Source: Poronia punctata (lineage: Eukaryota > Ascomycota > Sordariomycetes > Xylariales > Xylariaceae). Taken from it: a stretch of 64,000 bases of DNA. Made by a program: the position numbers and the translations under genes. The stretch covers positions 36,653-100,652 of the forward strand of contig MU401600.1 in NCBI GenBank assembly GCA_022579005.1, in the 5' to 3' direction. This document shows positions 25,889-37,608 of the stretch, piece by piece. The notes under the pieces were generated by a model. The model was not told the origin of the DNA, made no database searches, and worked only from the letters and a program-made list of their open reading frames with translations. The stretch's first letter is position 1; every line of letters starts with the position of its first letter.

Positions 25889-25899
25889 GGTCCAGATTG
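25889..25899. repeat. right copy of the 11-bp direct repeat
   Basis: GGTCCAGATTG, identical to the copy on the left side. It directly follows the ATTAATCA-type tail of the mutated element, where a target-site duplication should begin. Confidence 0.45.
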
Positions 25900-27103
25900 T
25901 CTTGTTAGCTCGAGTTCGTGTCCAACAGAACCATACCTTTCCATTTCAGGACAATACCTGCCCTTTTCGGACCAATTAGCCTAAAAATAGGGGAAACGTC
26001 AAACTGAAATAAGAACTCACTGACACGAGCCCTGCCCCATCACCCTTTGACGTCCATTTGCTTGTCACGATCAGATTAAGAAGGTCGCTCTAGGACAGAC
26101 GTATACTCGTACGTGTTTATTCAACGCCTTGCTTAAATCTGGTCCGACGTTCTCATATGAGTTTGTGGTACGCTTCACCGTCCGAAACCGCGAATCTGAA
26201 CAGGCTAAATCCTCACTCCTACGCCTTCTGTACCAACACGAACACAGCGCGTCGGAGCTGGCGTATTGCTACAAGTGGTGTAAATCAACAGAAATACTCG
26301 TAGGCAAGCCATCCGACGACAATATTAATAGCTAGAATCAACAGACCAGTAAGCCTGCACCAGGTAAACAGAAGATGGTAAGTGTAGTGACGGTCAAGCA
26401 TTTGAGCAGGTTATCATCGTTGCTTATCAGGCTAAAGATCATCATACGGCATGATGGATACATAATATACCACCTTTTAACTTCATTATTAACAATTAAC
26501 ACATCCTCGCCACCAACCCGAAAAACAACGTTTCCCGGCTCCCATGGCCGGGACACATGGTCCCACCTGTTCCCCAAGGACGTATGTTCTAGAAACCAAT
26601 CTAGACTACTTTACTGACTAGACTAGACGCTTTAACTCATCAAATCCCATCAACCAATCTCCAATGTTCCTGTCACTATCTAGTCTAGAGCCATGTGGCA
26701 GAGACTAGACTAGGTAGTACTTGAGTGTGTGCAGAATAAGCACTTGAGAGCTGGGCAGGGTTAACAGTGCCAATCGAAGATTGGACCTTGATCACGGAAA
26801 CGACCAATTGGGAGACAAGCGTCGATCGTCCATATGAAGGTTTGACCTCTGATCTCATTGTGATGAATGAGGGGAAACCCCAGCATCCTGACTAATGGGG
26901 AACGATTCAAGATGTGTGTGTAGATGAGAACCTTATATATATATATATATATATCGAACCCCCCTCTCCTTACGGCAGTTTTTTCTAGGACATCATCTCT
27001 CTTACCTACATACTCAAGAAGAAAGAACTGAAATTGCAACTACAAATCAATCGTCTCACAGTAGAGACGATATATTGGCTCACTAACCTACATCAACATC
27101 ATC
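25900..27103. other. spacer after the AT block
   Basis: Normal-composition DNA returns at once. No gene is seen before 27104. A (TA)n tract lies at about 26934-26954 and several CTAGACTAG words at 26590-26715. Confidence 0.5.
26934..26954. repeat. (TA)n microsatellite
   Basis: An uninterrupted alternating TA run 150 bp upstream of the small gene at 27104. Confidence 0.85.
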
Positions 27104-27472
27104 ATGTCCAAGGCCTATCTTGCCGCAAGGGAGAAGTATCAGGCCGTCTTGGACGACGCCGGACGTGCCGATTGGTACTGTAAGTATCTCTCTCTCTCTC
27201 TCTCCCCCCCTCCCGTCTGATTTGTCAGTTACATGCACATTTCTCGTACCAAGTAAAGACATACTTCTTAACAAACTTCTCTCTTCCCTAACTTAGGCCG
27301 AACAAACCGTTACGGCGCGTCACGTCATCCATCGTCGGGTGATTGCCACCCTACCAACAGGATCGATCACCCGGAACGACGTCGCAGTAGCGCCGGCTCT
27401 GTCGGTTCTATCGGGGCTCCGGTGACATTTCGAGATAGGGTTCGGAGTTGGACTAATCGACCTGCTTATTAG
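27104..27472 (+). CDS. small basic protein of unknown function
   Basis: Two exons (27104-27179 and 27297-27472) around a 117-bp intron give 83 aa. The donor is GTAAGT, the acceptor is a pyrimidine-rich ACTTAG, and the phase is preserved (a TGC Cys codon is split). The protein starts MSKAYLAAREKYQAVLDDAG, a short helix-forming head. It continues with an Arg/Ser/His-rich segment (RHPSSGDCHPTNRID, HPERRRSSAGSVGSIG) and ends FRDRVRSWTNRPAY. No signal peptide, membrane span or known domain is visible. The ATCATG context, the clean splice sites and a stop soon after coherent sequence make it more likely real than chance, but conservation should decide. A (CT)n run opens the intron. Confidence 0.6.
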
Positions 27473-27905
27473 GGTTGATTGGTTGGTTGTTTGATATCAA
27501 ATTGTCATTGGTATGGTATGGTATGGTATGATATGATTTATGATATCAGGGCCAAGATTGTATCCCGCCCACGCTTTTCTTTTATGAATTATGTACTATT
27601 GTTATGAGATTGATGATGAATGCGCAGAGGACTGAGGCCCTTGACACCGGTCTTTCAGGAATTGGATATTACTCTGCTTATAATTAATTATTTAATTAAT
27701 ACAATCAACATTTATCAGGCTGACCTAGTTATAATCTTTGCGCCAACTCTTATACCTTATTCCTTATGTACATGTCTCTCTCTCATTGTTCCTAAGATTA
27801 TAAAAAAACACAAACCCGCCCGCTAGTTATGTAACCCTTGAGCAAGATATAAAACAACGATACTTCACATACCCCCCCCCCTCTCTTTTACCGCAGCGCA
27901 TATCC
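27473..27905. other. spacer between convergent genes
   Basis: AT-rich 3' flank with four TATGG units at about 27513-27535. No gene is seen. Confidence 0.55.
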
Positions 27906-28606
27906 CTAGTGTAGGTACTCTCTCTGTCCCGGAATAGAACCTTCCACCTCGTGATAAACAACATAAGCAGGTCTACCATCAAGTTCCGCGACCGGCTGCT
28001 GCTGCTGCTGTCCCAAACCCATCTCGACCCAAGAAGTACTCGTAGATTGAGGTGGTCTCGCTTGTTGTTGTTGTTGTTGTTGTTGTTGTCCCTTTGCTGC
28101 TACTAAACTCGATCTTTTAAAACCAGCAGTAAACATTGAACCAAGGGATTGTGATAATCTCTTGTTATATGATTGATGATTTTGTTGTTGTTGTAGTTGT
28201 TGTGGGACTCCGATTGGTGAATATGGCGATTTACGGGATATATTATCTGGGGAAAAAAGTAAATTATTTATTAACCACATAATTACATTGGGGGGTATGG
28301 GAATGGGAATGGGAATGGGAAAGGGAAAGGGAAAGGGAAAGGGAAAGGGAAAGGGAAAGGGAAAGGGAAAGGGAAAGGGAAAGGGAAAGGGAAAGGGAAA
28401 GGGAAAGATAAGAGGCAGGGACAGAACTAACCATTATTATAAGGAGGCGGTGGTGGTGGTGGTGAATTCATCACAGCGGAATGACGAGGACCTCCTCCTC
28501 CTCTCCTTCTTCGTCTCCGTCGATGACGAAGTAATATAAATGCAATCAGACCGAGGACCACCAACACGGCAATGATTCCGCCCACGATACCACCTATAGG
28601 TAGCTT

Positions 28607-28638
<32 letters not shown>

Positions 28639-29188
28639 TGTTGCCGTCGTTATTACCATTATTATCATTATCATCTTCCGGTGTGGGTGTCGCTGTAGCA
28701 GTCGCAGTCGCACTTTCAACAACACCAGAGGACATAACAACACTAGCACTAGCACTCGTCGCCGTCATCGTCGTCAAAAAAACCGCCCTACTCTCCCTAT
28801 CCTCACTCAGAACCGCCCCGACCAGATCCTCACCGGGACATTCCCCCCCATTATCGCACGGGTTCGAAGTACAGCATCCGATGAACGTATTTCCATTTGT
28901 GCAAGTATACCAAGACGCCGCGAAGACGGCGCAGCGCTGAGGTGGGATTTCTTGGTATTTGGATGGGTTGAAATGGAGGGGTTCGAGGTCGGTGCTGGGA
29001 CATCCCCCCTCTCCGTCGTCAAGACACGGGTCAAAAGAGGAAGAGGAGGAGGAGGAGGAGGAGGAGGAAGTAGTAGTAGTAGTGCAGCAGCCTAGGAATT
29101 TTAGGGACGAGTCTTGACATATGGAGACTTTGCCGCCGGATGGACAGGTGAGTCCTAGTTCGGTGATGGGGTCGTAGGAGACGCCCAT
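27906..29188 (-). CDS. single-pass membrane protein with Cys-rich ectodomain and Gln-rich tail
   Basis: Two exons (29188-28432 and 28246-27906) flank a 185-bp intron filled with a GGGAAA hexamer array. The product is 365 aa. The N-terminal half has two similar Cys-containing units: LTCPSGGKVSICQDSSLKFLGCC, and CAVFAASWYTCTNGNTFIGCC with DNGGECPG. Ser/Thr runs lie between them. An acidic Asp run, one membrane span (PIGGIVGGIIAVLVVLGLIAFILL, about residues 196-219) and a basic stop-transfer block (RHRRRRRRR) follow. The cytosolic part is Pro- and Gln-rich. The organisation resembles fungal Mid2/WSC-like wall-sensor or SKG6-type proteins, but I see no diagnostic domain. No classical signal peptide is present, so the ATG may be preceded by an undetected exon, or the span may act as signal anchor. 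Function unknown. Confidence 0.7.
28293..28406. repeat. hexanucleotide array (GGGAAT)3-(GGGAAA)15 inside an intron
   Basis: Three GGGAAT units lead into about 15 perfect GGGAAA units. The array lies within the intron of the membrane-protein gene, so the transcript carries a long TTTCCC pyrimidine tract. Confidence 0.9.
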
Positions 29189-30078
29189 GTTTTTAAATTT
29201 TGTTTTTGTTTAGGTATGGGGTTGACCGCGAAGGGACTTTTTATAGAAGTGATGTGGTGAGGGTTCCTAAACATAGCAACTATGTAGGTAGAGAGGGAGG
29301 GAAGGAGGAGAGGGAGTAAGTAGTAGTGATGGTGGGCTGGGTACCTTAGATTTGACCCGGGTGTTATTGTTCGGGTTATTCATTCAAAAACCAACATCCT
29401 AAGGGGTACCTAGTCGGTAAGGTAAGGGAAGGTAAGGTAAGGTAAGGGGGATAATCATCATAATCTCGATTGATGGTGATATATGGGGCTCTGTTGTAGG
29501 TTAGATGTGTGTATGTTTGTGCAAGGGGGGCGGGGGCAAGCATTATTCTTTTCACCCGGAGAAGGCGTCGTGTGTGTGGAAAAAAAATATTAGAGGCTAC
29601 TATTTCTTTCGTACGAAGGCGTCCTCGTGGCGTTGGGATACACCGTTGGTGTTGTTGTTGTTGGTGCTGTTGGTGTGACCCTGCATGTCACTGCATTAGT
29701 GAGTGAGGTTGCGTGATACTGGATTTGCTTGTTTGCTTGTTTGCTTGCTTGGTAAATAAAGTAGACCCAACAATAAATGAGGTCCAATGTAATTTTATCT
29801 ACGGTATGTTTTCTGGTGTGGCATTGTGTAGCTGAGAAAGAAGGTACACGGGTTGCCCTTCGGGAAATATTGGTACAGCCTGACTTACACCGCCGATATA
29901 GTAGAGGAGTTTGAGGGATACCCACTAGGTTTTAGATATCGCGGTACAACACAAACTTATAATCTAGGTGGAGATAAATGGTACAAGTTTTGTTGCGCAA
30001 GCCTCAAGTGAAAAATATTTGTAGTCGCTTTAAAATTGGAAAAGCTCTATGATGGATGGTGTTCAGATTCCATCCGAT
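29189..30078. other. spacer
   Basis: Promoter side of the membrane-protein gene and 3' flank of the Hsp70-like gene. It contains GGTAA pentamers near 29415-29446 and a TTGTTGG tract at about 29648-29670. No gene is recognised. Confidence 0.55.
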
Positions 30079-32241
30079 TTACCTGCCCACCTTGGTGCCT
30101 TCATCGTCCCAGGTGATCTTGATTGGATCATGGTTCCCCGCGTATCTCTGTCCTGCGAACCATAACTCGAACCGTATTTCCGCCGGTGCTACGATAGCAT
30201 GAACCTCAAACGTGCATAGGTAGAACTTGGAGCCTCGGAAGAATAGTCGCTTCGGACTTCGTTGCTTGATCATGTCCTCGTGTTGTACGCCAGTGAGGTC
30301 GCTCTTGATGACACAAAGCTGTTTGACACCTTCTATAAAGAATAGAAAGGTAAGTTTTCGAACACACGAGGTATTGGCGGAAGGTATACAAGTATCAAAC
30401 TATAACCCACCTTGGTTTACCCTGATGGGCAGTGAGCCACGATCAAGGTCGGAAATCATAATGATAGAGTCCCAGCTTCGAGTGGCATCTTTAGCATCCA
30501 ACTTGTAGGTGAACGTCTGAATTATGGGCTTATTCGGAACTATATAATCACCCTGACGCCTTTAGTTTGCCGCTGTCTCCTGATCAAGGAAAAATGATAT
30601 AAAAACTTACCTTTTTTATGATCCACTCTATTTGTCCCATGACATAGAGAACACCATCGTAAGCATCCTTCCGCACTTCTTCATCCGTGTCGATTTCTGG
30701 GTTATATTTCCTCTTGCAAACTATACCATAACTTGCACGTGCTATCCTGCCTACGATAACTGGCGCAAGGGTCGCTTCAAGACTCTGTAAGCGATCAAGA
30801 AGAAGACCCCTTACTACAACTAGCTGCGGATCCGGAGCTTGGACGATCTTGACTTGTCGAGCGTAAGGGTGTGGGTTGATGCTGAGTTCTGCCTGCAGCC
30901 AGTTGCGCACATATGCAGAACTGCCCAGACCGCCGGATAAAATTAAATATCTCTGTCCGAGGTGAATGTCAGTGTAACTCGGTAGGGCTTAAGAATGTCA
31001 GGGCAATTACGATCTGACGGTCAATGCCACGGGCTTGCATCCAGTCGAGCTGTTCGCGGATCTTTTGTAAGATGGCCCTAGCATGTGGATCGAACAACCG
31101 TTGCATCTCCTCCCTTTTTTAAGTGTTAGCGGATTCGACACATTCCTAGTCAAACGAGACCTACCAATATATGATTATCTTCCCAAGCTCTATGCCGGCT
31201 GCCTCATGACTGAAATTAAATGGCACCCCATCTAGCGTCAGCTTGTAGCAGTTTGACTGGTATACTTTTTCGCCAAATTTATGTTTAGTAGTCTTGAATC
31301 TATCGCTTTTTACCAGTCTTTCGGCACAATCGGGTGGGATTTGACCGATAAGCTCGGGGAACATGCCGAGACGGGCTTTGACAAAAGCGACAAAAGCCTG
31401 GTCAATCAGGGTTGATCCGATACCGACGCCGTCGACCTGATTGATCTGAGATAACGACGGGAAAGGCTGCCGGGCCTGTACGACTTGCATCAAAGCAAAA
31501 TCGGTAGTACCTCCGCCAGCGTCCACAGACAGGAAAATATCCCCGGACGTAAAGTCGACGGTAGAGCTCTTGATGGTACCTACTGCGGCGGCCTCTGACT
31601 CGGTAAGCTCAACTGTCGCTGAATGGCGTTCTCCTTCGACGCCGAAACCAGCTGCTTTGATGCAATGCTTGAAAGTGTTGATGACGTCCTGACTCCTCCA
31701 CGTGGTAGGGACACTAAATATGAACTCCACTGTGAGAGTTTTCCATCCCATGTGGCTGATTCCCGTCTGCAGCTCGACGGTGGCTTTCACATGGGCGTAT
31801 ACCTCTTTGAGGTAGTCGATGATAAGCTTTTGTGCTTCCGAGGCCGACCCCGGGATCTGGCTGGTTACCAGCTTACCCTTGGCCTCGAATGTTTGTCGGT
31901 CGAGAAAGGCTTTAAAGAACTCGCGTCTCGACTTGTCCGGGGAGTCATCGTCATCATCGTCACAAAGGTAGCCCCAGGACGACAAACTCTGATCTTTGTT
32001 GTAGACGAGGCATGTCTGCACTTTCTGTTCGTTTCTGCTTGAGACGCCGGGCCAATTATGTAAAATCTGGATCGGGCTTTGCAGTGCTTGAAATCGTTGA
32101 GGCCTTGCCCAGGCGACACCTACTGTCTATCAGCACCTGACCTCCGAGACTGTAGTTGTTGGGTAGCAGATATACGCGCATACCTGTGTATGTCGTGCCG
32201 AAATCGACGGCTACGATTATATCTGGGCGTGTATCTGTCAT
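30079..32241 (-). CDS. Hsp70-like ATPase (fungal HSPA12-type, actin-like fold)
   Basis: Six exons (32241-32184, 32119-31165, 31113-31011, 30952-30611, 30552-30411, 30332-30079) with introns of 51-78 bp give 617 aa in one unbroken frame. The ATPase motifs of the Hsp70/actin superfamily are present. Phosphate-1 is IIVAVDFGTTYTGVAWA (residues 9-25), phosphate-2 is LSVDAGGGTTDFALM, and the adenosine motif is RYLILSGGLGSSAYVRNWL. The second half lacks a classical DnaK substrate-binding domain. It carries a family-specific C-terminus (LFFRGSKFYLCTFEVHAI, IRFELWFAGQRY). Such atypical Hsp70s are abundant in Pezizomycotina and their roles are mostly unknown. The gene is divergent from the single-span protein gene at 33401. 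It has an acidic insertion DDDDDDS near residue 75. Confidence 0.85.
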
Positions 32242-33400
32242 GGTGTAATTAATCGAATGGCTTGAATTGCTGGTGTTATCTATGCATGCGAGCGATTGGC
32301 GTGCGCTTCATCTCCATGAAAGGCGGCATATACAGGAAAACTGGCTTTTAATGATCATAACGTTGGATTATTCTTATTACTCAGCTGGATTACATATAAT
32401 TATACCTATTAGTAGACATGAAATATGCATGGGTTCTCTTTGTGAATCCTTCTGAATAGCTCACTCAACATGCTCGGTCAAGGAGTTGGACAAACAGCTC
32501 GTTGGCATCGAGCTGATGCCGGCCATTGATAAATAGCAGCGGGACTGCGGCGAGTTATGTCCAGAGAGACGTAAGGCAAGTGAGAGTGTACTCATGGGTA
32601 ACTGCAGGTCCTTTTTAAGGTGAGGCATTGTCGCAGATGAAGAAGTCTAAATATAGGTCGATCTGTTACCTAGGCTCCCCCGGCCCCCAAATACACGTTT
32701 ACAAATATGCAGGTCGACATGCAAGTTGGAAATGAGAAGTTGTAGAAAGGCATGAAATTTTAGGAAGCAGGCAGTGCAAATACTAAACTAGCGTCACGCG
32801 CCTCCCCTGTTGTCCCCGTTTTACCCCGCTAATTCTTAGAACTTCTGAAATAAGATTGGTCAGTTGTCCATTATTGTTTGCTCAATTGAATACAAAATGG
32901 CAACTGTGTATGTCCATGGTGCAACCTTATTTTGAAGGAAGGCTGGCTGTGGCACTCGCAGCTCCCAGAATAACTTCTTCAATGAGACTGTAGACAGACA
33001 GCCTGCTTTCTGCCTACGTCAAATCCTATGAGTGGGATTTGATGAGATACCATATTATTGAGGCCGGATCCATTTCACCCCTTCAATAGGGTCGCCTTAC
33101 ACAGTATGAAATTTGATAAAGCGATTGTGAAGCCCGAGGGCAGTGCTGTGTCTTTCTACTTTGTGATAGTGTGGTGTTGGTCTTGCTTGTTCCACGTTGT
33201 TTGTCCTGTCACAAGTTGTCGTCCGGGACGAAAAGTAGAAAACTCAAGATATGCAGTAGCATGAACGAGATTCGCGACCTGGATAATTCCCCCCCTCTCT
33301 CCGGCTCTGTAACTCGACGGTCTTCCCCTTCACAGTTAGTATTCAACCGAGCTCATCAGGCCCATTTCCATCACACTTTGCTTTGATTCAATGGTAGAAT
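32242..33400. other. shared upstream region of two divergent genes
   Basis: 1.16 kb between the Hsp70-like gene (minus) and the Ser/Thr-rich membrane-protein gene (plus). No coding exon is recognised. A bidirectional promoter is possible. Confidence 0.5.
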
Positions 33401-34816
33401 ATGGAGCCTCCCGTTTCTTTGTCGACGGTTTCGACGATTTACAGGTCAAGCACTACTGTTGTAGAAGTAATCCCATTCTATAGCACTACTCTCTCAAACG
33501 GCAAGGAGACGGTGGTCCCGAAGTCAACAGCGCTTTGGTCGCTTCCAGATGTTTTACCTACGCCTATCGCCTCATCGACTACAAGCGTCGCCAGTTCCAG
33601 CTCAACCGCAGAGAGAGGAATAACAACAAAAACGAAAACAACAACAACAACAACAACACAAGCTCCAAAAACCAATATCAAGATATCGACGTCGTCGGCT
33701 TCGACCAGTATTACTACTTCGCAGGTGCCATCCACGACCTCTAGTATCCACCGAATACCCATCTCCCAACATATGACTAGCTCACATGGCTTGAGCAATG
33801 GGGCCATCATTGGTATCGCCATAGCTACCGCCGTTGTAGGATGCTTGATAGGCTTCCTCTCAGCCCTCATCTTTGCTAGACGCAGAAGGGGATACCGTTC
33901 GGCTCCGCAATTCACAACATATCCCGAGAGAGATAAGGAGATGGCGATAAGCCCGGACATATCTGACGGCATACAGCTCGACCAGTTCCTCTTAGAACCC
34001 AAGCCTGATACGATCCTAGCTAGCGAGCTTCGTTCTCTGGGGCATCTAATCCAGCAGCATACCGAGAACCATTATCACCTAAACCCAGTCAGGATAGAGT
34101 CCAGCATGCTTCGACAACCGTTGGGGGATCTGGGTATAGAACGAGGCAGCGCACCTGCAATCGCGAGGCTTGCATCATTAGTACTGGAGCCGAGGACTCG
34201 GCAAAGCGCTATCCAGTATGTGATCGCCAAGACTGCATTTGAGAGCACGGTGATCGGTGGCAGTGCATGCATGTCATTGCTTCCGCCGATGGTCTCGGCG
34301 TTAGGATCAAGCATGCCGCCTGTCGAGGGCCACGTTGGGAACCACCAAGGTAGGAAAAAATATTACAAAACAAGGAGAAGAAAGAAAAACCTCAGCTAAC
34401 AATGAATTATTATAGCTGTGGGCCTTGCAATAACTAAATGGCGGCAATTGTCCGCATTTCTGCTTCATCCGGAACGTAGCCAGCGCACCCCACTCGTGCC
34501 TTCGGAGGATATCAGCACACAGCAAGCGCAACAACTCACGCTTGCTTTGAACCGATTCCTCGAACCTTTCGTGTCCGAAGATCGGGAAGAGAGATATGAG
34601 CAGGAAAATCATCTACGCGAGGTTATCGTAGAATGTGCCATGTTTGGCTATGTCATCTTCTCTCAGCCGGCAGAATACCGCTTCCGCTTCGACAGCGACG
34701 GAGGTTTAGATACCATTGTCGTCTGTCCAGGTCTCGAGAAAATCAGCGATGAACAAGGTCATCGGTCACAGTCTCGACCGGATCAGGTCATAGCGCCTGT
34801 TATCGAGTCTATTTAG
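33401..34816 (+). CDS. Ser/Thr-rich single-pass membrane protein of unknown function
   Basis: Two exons (33401-34349 and 34416-34816) with a 66-bp intron give 449 aa. Residues 1-132 are Ser/Thr-rich, with a run of Thr, and are likely O-glycosylated. A membrane span at about 136-158 (IIGIAIATAVVGCLIGFLSA) is followed by a basic RRRRG stop-transfer. The long cytosolic part is unusually well structured for this class: helical segments (LASELRSLGHLIQQHTENHY, PAIARLASLVLEPRTRQSA), a second exon with SDGGLDTIVVCPGLEKISDE, and no low complexity. I do not recognise the cytosolic domain. No cleavable signal peptide is obvious, so the span may serve as signal anchor. Its position opposite the Hsp70-like gene may mean co-expression. 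That is inference. Confidence 0.75.
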
Positions 34817-35967
34817 TTACACAGTAGTTTACGAGAAACGGCCGCGGGGTGGCTGTTTCATCAATTTTTAATAAAGTATGATACCTACTACGAGTACAAC
34901 AGCAAGGACCAAAATGACTGGTCATAGGGAGTCCCGCGTCGTCTTCTTTCAAAAACGATGCATCGTCTTTTCTATTTTCGATCTAAAACACTAAAAGGGT
35001 GAAATATGGTATAATGGCCGCTGTTTGGTCATATCCCTGCGGTGATGTCTATGTCCTCGACCATGGAGGCGCACCATAAGAGGCTTCTACTACAGATGTA
35101 CTGCATCCAAAAGAAGACACTTAATAACGCGGAATCGGTCTGTATTGGCTACGGATTGACAATTAGAGAGAGACTCCCTACATTACCTAACCTAATCCGT
35201 CTTAAGTGGCGTCCGAATCGGCGCCGAAATGAGCATAATGTCTTGTTCTGGGTCTTAATTGAACGCGACTGTGACTGCGCCACATGCCGGTCGTCCGGAC
35301 GGACGGCATTGCTCAAGCATCATTTTCCCGTCTGCCCGAAAGAAGGGTCAGGTCAGATCAGGTCAGGTCAGTCAACACACACAGTATGTAGGTATGTATG
35401 ACGAAATTTGACCGAAAGAATTTAAGCCTCTCTACCCTACCCTACCCTACCCTTAAAAAGACCAAGCTTTTTTGTTTGTACGTGTATGTACTTGGTGTGA
35501 AGCTTATCCTAACCTAGCACGGTATGTACTTGATGCAAGGGGTGTCCCCATGGGGGAAAAAAACAAATGTTTGTGTATGTTTCGACAAGCAGCGCCACCT
35601 TTAGTGTGTATTGAAAGATGCGTTTGCGAAGATCTCCGTGCCCTGTCCAGCTGAAAGGGAATGCAAGATTTCATAATGCGTAGATAGTCTTTAGTCTAAG
35701 TAGGGAGAAAGAAGTGAAACTTGAAACATACATCTATTTCCGCACGCGGCATTGCTATTTGTTATTACATATATAGGGACAGCTGTAGAAACGTCTCGAC
35801 ATTCCATTTCTACTTACATACATACATACATATATACATACCTACAAATGTGTAACTGGTGTTTACTACCTTCTTGCCTTATCCGTTGACGAACTTACTT
35901 ATGCTTTAATACCTGGAGAGAGAGAGAGAGAGAGAGAGAAAAGAAGGAAAAAAGAAGGAAAGGAGAA
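34817..35967. other. spacer with short tandem repeats
   Basis: No gene is supported. It contains GGTCA pentamers near 35350-35372, four TACCC units at 35433-35452, TACA units at about 35815-35835 and a (GA)n tract at 35912-35938 just upstream of the next gene. Confidence 0.55.
35912..35938. repeat. (GA)n microsatellite
   Basis: A pure GA run 30 bp upstream of the start codon of the proline-rich protein gene, in its probable 5' UTR. Confidence 0.9.
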
Positions 35968-37378
35968 ATGGCGACAATGTTTGAGCGAAAGTTTGAATTC
36001 AAAACATTTCTGACAAGGAAGAAGAGAGCTGTATCAACTGGTAGGTAAACACCTAACCTAACTAACTCAACCTAATTACCATCTATTTTCAACTATTCGT
36101 CTTAATATTCCTAACAAAAAACCGTTGTATTATCTACATATAGCCTCCATCAGTTTCCCACCAAAGGACCATGCATCCTCCAGCTTACGCCAAGAAGAGA
36201 AATATGCCGAAAAACTATACACCGGACCGGAGAAATTACGAAAGAAGAATCCTAATGCCACGAGACATGCTTCGGTCGGATATATACCCACGACAACGAC
36301 GACGGCGACGGCGACGACGGCAAAGAATGGGGGATATATATCAGGACCGGTGCCTCAGATTTCCATATCGGTGGATACGGAGCCGGTGTTTACGAGTACG
36401 GGTTCGAGGGGGATAGGGGGGCATAGGTCTTTTAGTACTACTACTACATCATCATCTATTACAACAACAACAACACCATCAACAATCACAAGTACTACGA
36501 CTACACCATCTACTACAAATACGACTACAACACCATTCCCATTCCCATTCCCATTCCCAATCCTAAGCCCAAGCCCAAACACAAGCCCCCCAACAACATT
36601 CACCCCATCCCCATCATCATCCCTTCACAGCAACAACACCACAAACTCAAACTTGGACTCAAACAACAATAACAACAACAACAACGACCAACCCCGCAAA
36701 AAATTCTCCATAGCGAGAAAATCCCTCCCCCCACCAACGATTCGACGAGAAACATATCAGCGAAGAGCAAGTTATAACTCACCACCACCACCTCCTCCTC
36801 CCCCTCCTCCTATTGCTCCTCTACGCCAACCACCATCAACACCATCAACAAATACTAATGGGGGAGGAGGAGGAGGAGGAAGTGGAAGTGGAAGTGGAAG
36901 ATCTCAATTATTCGTATATAAACCACGACCGATAACACCACCACCACCACCACCACCAACATTATCAGCAGAGGGACCAGAAGGTGCTCTATCGAAATTA
37001 GAAGGAACAGGAACAGGGACAGGAACAAGAGTCGAAGAACCCACCCGTGCCCCACCACCACCACCGCCACCGCCGCCTATCCCTGCGAAAATCAACTTTT
37101 CCCGACCACTTACGTTGGAGGATCGGGATAGTTGGTTGGGAAGGTTTAATTTCGAAACTACTGGTACTACTAGGACTAGGTCGAGGTCTAGTTCTATGGG
37201 ATGTGATGATGATGATACTTTGATGGTAGAAAGTGCCAAGGATAATAAGGAGGTGACGGAGAAAAAGGAAAGGGAAAGGGAAGAAAGTGCAAGTGAGGCA
37301 TGGTTGAGAAAGACGAGAATGTTTCAGATTGAGGATCCGGATGGACATTTGAGAGTAAAGATTGATCCTGTTTGCTAA
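35968..37378 (+). CDS. proline-rich low-complexity protein
   Basis: Two exons (35968-36040 and 36144-37378) with a 103-bp intron give 435 aa. The upstream exon (MATMFERKFEFKTFLTRKKR) was chosen because its GTAGGT donor and the TATAG acceptor restore the frame at ASISFPPKD. A continuous open frame starting further inside is also possible. The protein is mostly low complexity: Thr, Ser, Pro and Asn runs, three poly-proline stretches of seven to ten residues, and a Gly/Ser spacer. Less repetitive parts are EEKYAEKLYTGPEKLRKKNP near the N-terminus and RPLTLEDRDSWLGRFNFET and EAWLRKTRMFQIEDPDGHLR at the C-terminus, which may be the conserved pieces. Poly-proline tracts can bind profilin, SH3 or WW domains, so a cytoskeletal or signalling scaffold is possible but unproven. 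Confidence 0.65.
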
Positions 37379-37384
37379 GGGCGG

Positions 37385-37430
37385 GGAAAAGAGGGGAGGG
37401 GGAGGGGGAGGGGGAGGGGGAGGGGGAGGA
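37385..37430. repeat. (GGGGGA)n purine tract
   Basis: Five to six GGGGGA units in the intergenic gap between the proline-rich and GH3 genes, on the 3' side of both. Confidence 0.85.
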
Positions 37431-37608
37431 GCAGGAGGAAGATGGTATGAGTTTATGATGATGATGATTTTTTATTATTATTTCTTTTTAGCTTTCTGTT
37501 ATGATATCCCAAGTTTCGAGATACTAGAAGCGTTTACCTAGTATAGTACAAATTATATATTTATATTTTCCATTTTAACCCACTGCCTTGTTTGAAACCA
37601 TCCAGGTA

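Noticed and set aside
28317..28406. Possible CRISPR-like or minisatellite locus
   Set aside because: It is a pure hexamer tandem with no spacers; CRISPR is also not expected in a fungal nuclear genome.
28288..28539. Open frame of Gly-Met and Gly-Lys repeats
   Set aside because: It is a translation of the GGGAAA intronic array and continues antisense to the membrane-protein exon.
35433..35452. Telomere-like TACCC units
   Set aside because: Only four copies, and not the TTAGGG/CCCTAA unit of filamentous fungi; they lie among other short tandems in a spacer.
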